Positions 61,807-64,000 of a stretch of DNA of 64,000 nucleotides are shown in pieces. The position numbers and the translations under genes are program-made. Below the pieces are notes generated by a model. It was not told where the DNA came from. It did not search any database and saw only the letters and a list, made by a program, of their open reading frames with translations. The stretch comes from Pedococcus sp. 5OH_020 (lineage in GTDB: Bacteria; Actinomycetota; Actinomycetes; Actinomycetales; Dermatophilaceae), in the NCBI RefSeq assembly GCF_027812955.1, contig NZ_JAPYZV010000007.1:124001-188000 (forward strand), given 5' to 3'. Position 1 is the stretch's first letter; every line of letters starts with the position of its first letter.

Positions 61807-62925
61807 ATGATCGTCTTCGACGGTGTCACCAAGGAGTACCCCGATGGCACCGTAGCCGTCGACCATCTGAGCCTCGAGGCGCCGAGCGGAAAGATCACGG
61901 TGCTCGTGGGGCCCTCGGGCTGCGGCAAGACGACCTCCCTGCGCATGATCAACCGGATGATCCACCCGACCTCGGGGACCATCACGCTGGACGGCAAGGA
62001 CACCGGTCGGATGAAGGAGTCCGAGCTGCGACGCGGCATGGGCTACGTGATCCAGCACGCGGGACTCTTCCCCCACCGCACGGTGCTGGACAACGTCGGC
62101 ACCGTCCCCCGGCTGCTGGGTATGGACCGTCGGGAGACGGAGAGGCGGTCGCTGGAGCTGCTTGAGCGCGTCGGCCTGCCCACCGCGTTCGCCAAGCGGT
62201 ACCCGGCCCAGCTCTCCGGTGGGCAGCAGCAGCGCGTCGGCGTGGCCAGGGCCCTTGCGGCGGACCCGCCGGTGATGCTGATGGACGAGCCGTTCAGCGC
62301 GGTGGACCCGGTCGTCCGAGAGCAGCTCCAGGACGAGTTCCTGCGCCTGCAGGGCGATCTCGGCAAGACGATCGTCTTCGTCACCCACGACATCGACGAG
62401 GCCATCAAGCTGGGTGACCAGGTGGCCGTGCTGCAGGTCGGGGGCCATCTCGCGCAGCTGGCCGACCCCGCCTACCTGCTCGCCCACCCTGTCAACGACT
62501 TCGTCGCCGACTTCGTCGGCCGGGACCGCGGCTACCGCGCGCTGTCGTTCCAGCCCACCCCGCACCTGCCGCTGGCCGCAGAGAGCACCGTGTCGCTGGG
62601 GGAACGCGTGAGCGACCGGGACGACGGCTGGGTCCTGGTGGTGGACGGGGACAACCACCCTCTGGGCTGGGTGCAGGCGGAGCGCGTGCGGGGGGAGGTC
62701 ACCACCGAGATGCTGCATCGCGGCGGGACGGTGGCCCGGGCCAGCGGTCCCCTGCGCGGTGCTCTGGACGCTGCCCTGTCCAGCCCGAGCCGGCGAGGCG
62801 TCATCGTCGACGACTCGGGGGCCCTCGTCGGGACGGTCAAGGCGCACGAGGTGCTCACAGCCATCGAGGAGACCGCACGCCCGGAGCTGGTCGACGCGGA
62901 CCACCCTGGTGCGTCGTCGTCATGA
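61807..62925 (+). CDS. Osmoprotectant/glycine betaine ABC transporter ATP-binding protein (OpuCA/ProV-like)
   Basis: 372 residues from the ATG at 61807; the open frame upstream overlaps the antisense lyase gene and is not coding. Walker A GPSGCGKTT, Q-loop VIQHAGLFPHRTV, signature LSGGQQQRVGVARAL, Walker B VMLMDEPFSAVDP and the switch FVTHDIDEAIKLGD. After the NTPase (~240) come residual CBS-domain sequences (GVIVDDSGALVGTVKAHEVL), the ionic-strength sensor in OpuA/OpuC systems. Energises uptake of betaine, choline or similar. ATGA overlap with the permease. Confidence 0.92.
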   Translation: MIVFDGVTKEYPDGTVAVDHLSLEAPSGKITVLVGPSGCGKTTSLRMINRMIHPTSGTITLDGKDTGRMKESELRRGMGYVIQHAGLFPHRTVLDNVGTVPRLLGMDRRETERRSLELLERVGLPTAFAKRYPAQLSGGQQQRVGVARALAADPPVMLMDEPFSAVDPVVREQLQDEFLRLQGDLGKTIVFVTHDIDEAIKLGDQVAVLQVGGHLAQLADPAYLLAHPVNDFVADFVGRDRGYRALSFQPTPHLPLAAESTVSLGERVSDRDDGWVLVVDGDNHPLGWVQAERVRGEVTTEMLHRGGTVARASGPLRGALDAALSSPSRRGVIVDDSGALVGTVKAHEVLTAIEETARPELVDADHPGASSS

Positions 62926-63569
62926 CGTGGTTCCTGGACCATCTCGGTGACGTGCAGGACCGCACCCTGCAGCACGTCTACCTAGCGGGCCTGCCGCTGC
63001 TGCTCGGCCTGCTGCTCGCCCTGCCGCTGGGCTGGCTGGCTCGACGGTACAAGGCGCTCTACGCGCCCTTCACGGCGGGTTTCGGGCTGCTGTACACCAT
63101 CCCAAGCCTGGCCCTCTTCGTGTTGCTGCCGGCGATCATCCACCGTCAGATCCTCGACCCCGTCAACGTCCTTGTCGCCATGACCCTCTACACCGTCGCA
63201 CTGCTGGTCCGCACGGTCGCGGACGGGCTTGGTGCGGTCCCAGAGCACGTGCAGCAGGCCGCGACCGCCATGGGGTACACGCGGGTCAAGCGGTTCTTCG
63301 CCGTCGAGCTTCCACTCGCGGTGCCGGTCATCTCAGCCGGCCTGCGAGTTGCCGCAGTCAGCAACGTGTCGATCGTCAGCGTCGCTGCCATCATCGGCAT
63401 CCCGCAGCTCGGCCTGTTCTTCACCGACGGCTTCAACCGCGACTTCTACGACCCCATCGTCGTGGGAATCGTGGCCTGCATCGTCCTCGCCCTGCTCTTC
63501 GACGTGGTGATCATCGGCGTGACCCGGGTGCTCACGCCCTGGATCAGGGCCACTGGAGGACGCGCATGA
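62922..63569 (+). CDS. Osmoprotectant ABC transporter permease (OpuCB-like)
   Basis: 215 residues, coupled to the ATPase by a four-base overlap. Five to six membrane helices; the ATPase-docking loop reads VPEHVQQAATAMGYTRVKRF with the OpuC-type Q-AATAMG element. YTIPSLALFVLLPAI is the usual first-loop motif of this family. Confidence 0.93.
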   Translation: MTWFLDHLGDVQDRTLQHVYLAGLPLLLGLLLALPLGWLARRYKALYAPFTAGFGLLYTIPSLALFVLLPAIIHRQILDPVNVLVAMTLYTVALLVRTVADGLGAVPEHVQQAATAMGYTRVKRFFAVELPLAVPVISAGLRVAAVSNVSIVSVAAIIGIPQLGLFFTDGFNRDFYDPIVVGIVACIVLALLFDVVIIGVTRVLTPWIRATGGRA

Positions 63570-64000
63570 TCCAGAACATCGTCCGGTGGCTCACCGACCC
63601 CGAGCACTGGTCCGGGTCGGAGGGCATCCCGGCCAGGCTGGGCGAGCACCTGTGGTACTCGGGGCTGGCGCTGGCCATCGCCGCAGTGCTCGCGATCCCC
63701 GCGGGCCTTGCCATCGGACATACCGGGCGGGGGCGGTTCCTCGTGGTCAACCTGGCAGGCGCCGCTCGAGCCATCCCGAGCCTGGGCCTGCTGTACCTCA
63801 TGGTGCTCTGGCTGTTTCCCAAGCTCAGCGGCGACGTCGCGTTCCTCGTGCCCAGCCTCATCGTTCTGGTCGTGCTTGCCATCCCACCGATCATGGCGGG
63901 CGCCTACGCGGGGGTGGAGGGCGTGGACCCCGCGGCGCGCGACGCAGCCAAGGGTATGGGCATGACCGGCTCGCAGGTCCTGGGCAGGGTCGAGGTCCCG
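63566..64000 (+). CDS. Osmoprotectant ABC transporter permease (OpuCD-like), 5' part
   Basis: The first 145 codons are in the window and the frame runs off the right edge. ATG overlaps the previous stop. WYSGLALAIAAVLAIPAGLA and AIPSLGLLYLMVLWLFP are permease helices, and VDPAARDAAKGMGMTGSQVL is the docking loop, paralogous to the first permease. A substrate-binding protein gene is expected next. Confidence 0.92.
   Translation, partial: MIQNIVRWLTDPEHWSGSEGIPARLGEHLWYSGLALAIAAVLAIPAGLAIGHTGRGRFLVVNLAGAARAIPSLGLLYLMVLWLFPKLSGDVAFLVPSLIVLVVLAIPPIMAGAYAGVEGVDPAARDAAKGMGMTGSQVLGRVEVP

Noticed and set aside
1-64000. CRISPR array
   Set aside because: No regularly spaced repeats were found; the only short tandem repeat is the 8-bp unit at 38237-38268.

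Overview
The window is high-GC DNA with frequent GTG starts, strong AGGAGG-type ribosome sites beside apparently leaderless genes (a TANNNT box six or seven bases before the start codon), ROK, LacI and BlaI regulators and actinobacterial family members. I infer a high-GC Actinomycetota chromosome, probably Micrococcales and perhaps near Intrasporangiaceae; the lineage is not proven by anything here. No rRNA, CRISPR array or intact transposase/integrase was seen; one tRNA is present.

1-9.3 kb: the 5' part of a kinase-like gene, a very large multicopper oxidase fused to a galactose-oxidase/kelch protein through a His/Cys/Met-rich linker, a BlaI-M56 protease pair divergent from a PAP2 phosphatase-DedA pair with an operator-like palindrome between them, then an aldo/keto reductase, a HAD phosphatase and a ParB-like small protein.

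9.3-31.4 kb: a carbohydrate catabolic region. A ROK repressor faces a long co-directional cluster with three TIM-barrel isomerase/epimerases, two Gfo/Idh/MocA dehydrogenases, a family-1 sugar ABC importer, a phytanoyl-CoA-dioxygenase-like enzyme, a glycosidase-like protein, a medium-chain dehydrogenase and AraC and LacI regulators. A ThuA-nucleoside hydrolase pair follows, then a xylose unit (ROK repressor, xylA, xylB) with a palindromic operator in the xylA promoter. The enzyme set fits oxidation-based (3-keto-sugar type) degradation of an unidentified glycoside or cyclitol, plus xylose use.

31.4-47.7 kb: an accessory region. It starts with three adjacent related helical proteins that look like a tripartite alpha-pore-forming toxin, followed by a DUF2237 protein, four small exported proteins, several membrane proteins of unknown function, a diacylglycerol-kinase-like protein, a cupin/proline-iminopeptidase pair, and gene debris (M1 peptidase remnant, two frameshifted genes).

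47.7-57.5 kb: a genomic island at a tRNA-Gly(CCC) gene. A 47-base direct repeat of the tRNA 3' end (two mismatches) marks its far end. It carries seven minus-strand genes: patatin, TRPM-type SLOG, an NDT/pseudo-TIR plus DUF4071 (ASK1-like) protein, a TIR protein, an NDT-like domain fused to a probable STING domain, a large protein with an SHRW...WCVLE TIR-like core, and a TPR-like protein. This looks like a nucleotide-signal-based immune (anti-phage) system of unusual composition and is the best candidate for an undescribed system. A broken DUF4062 gene sits at the tRNA edge.

57.5-64 kb: ordinary chromosome: LtrA-like membrane protein, dCTP deaminase, alpha/beta hydrolase, a HAL/PAL-like lyase lacking the normal Ala-Ser-Gly triad, and an osmoprotectant (OpuC/ProU-type) ABC transporter cut by the window end.
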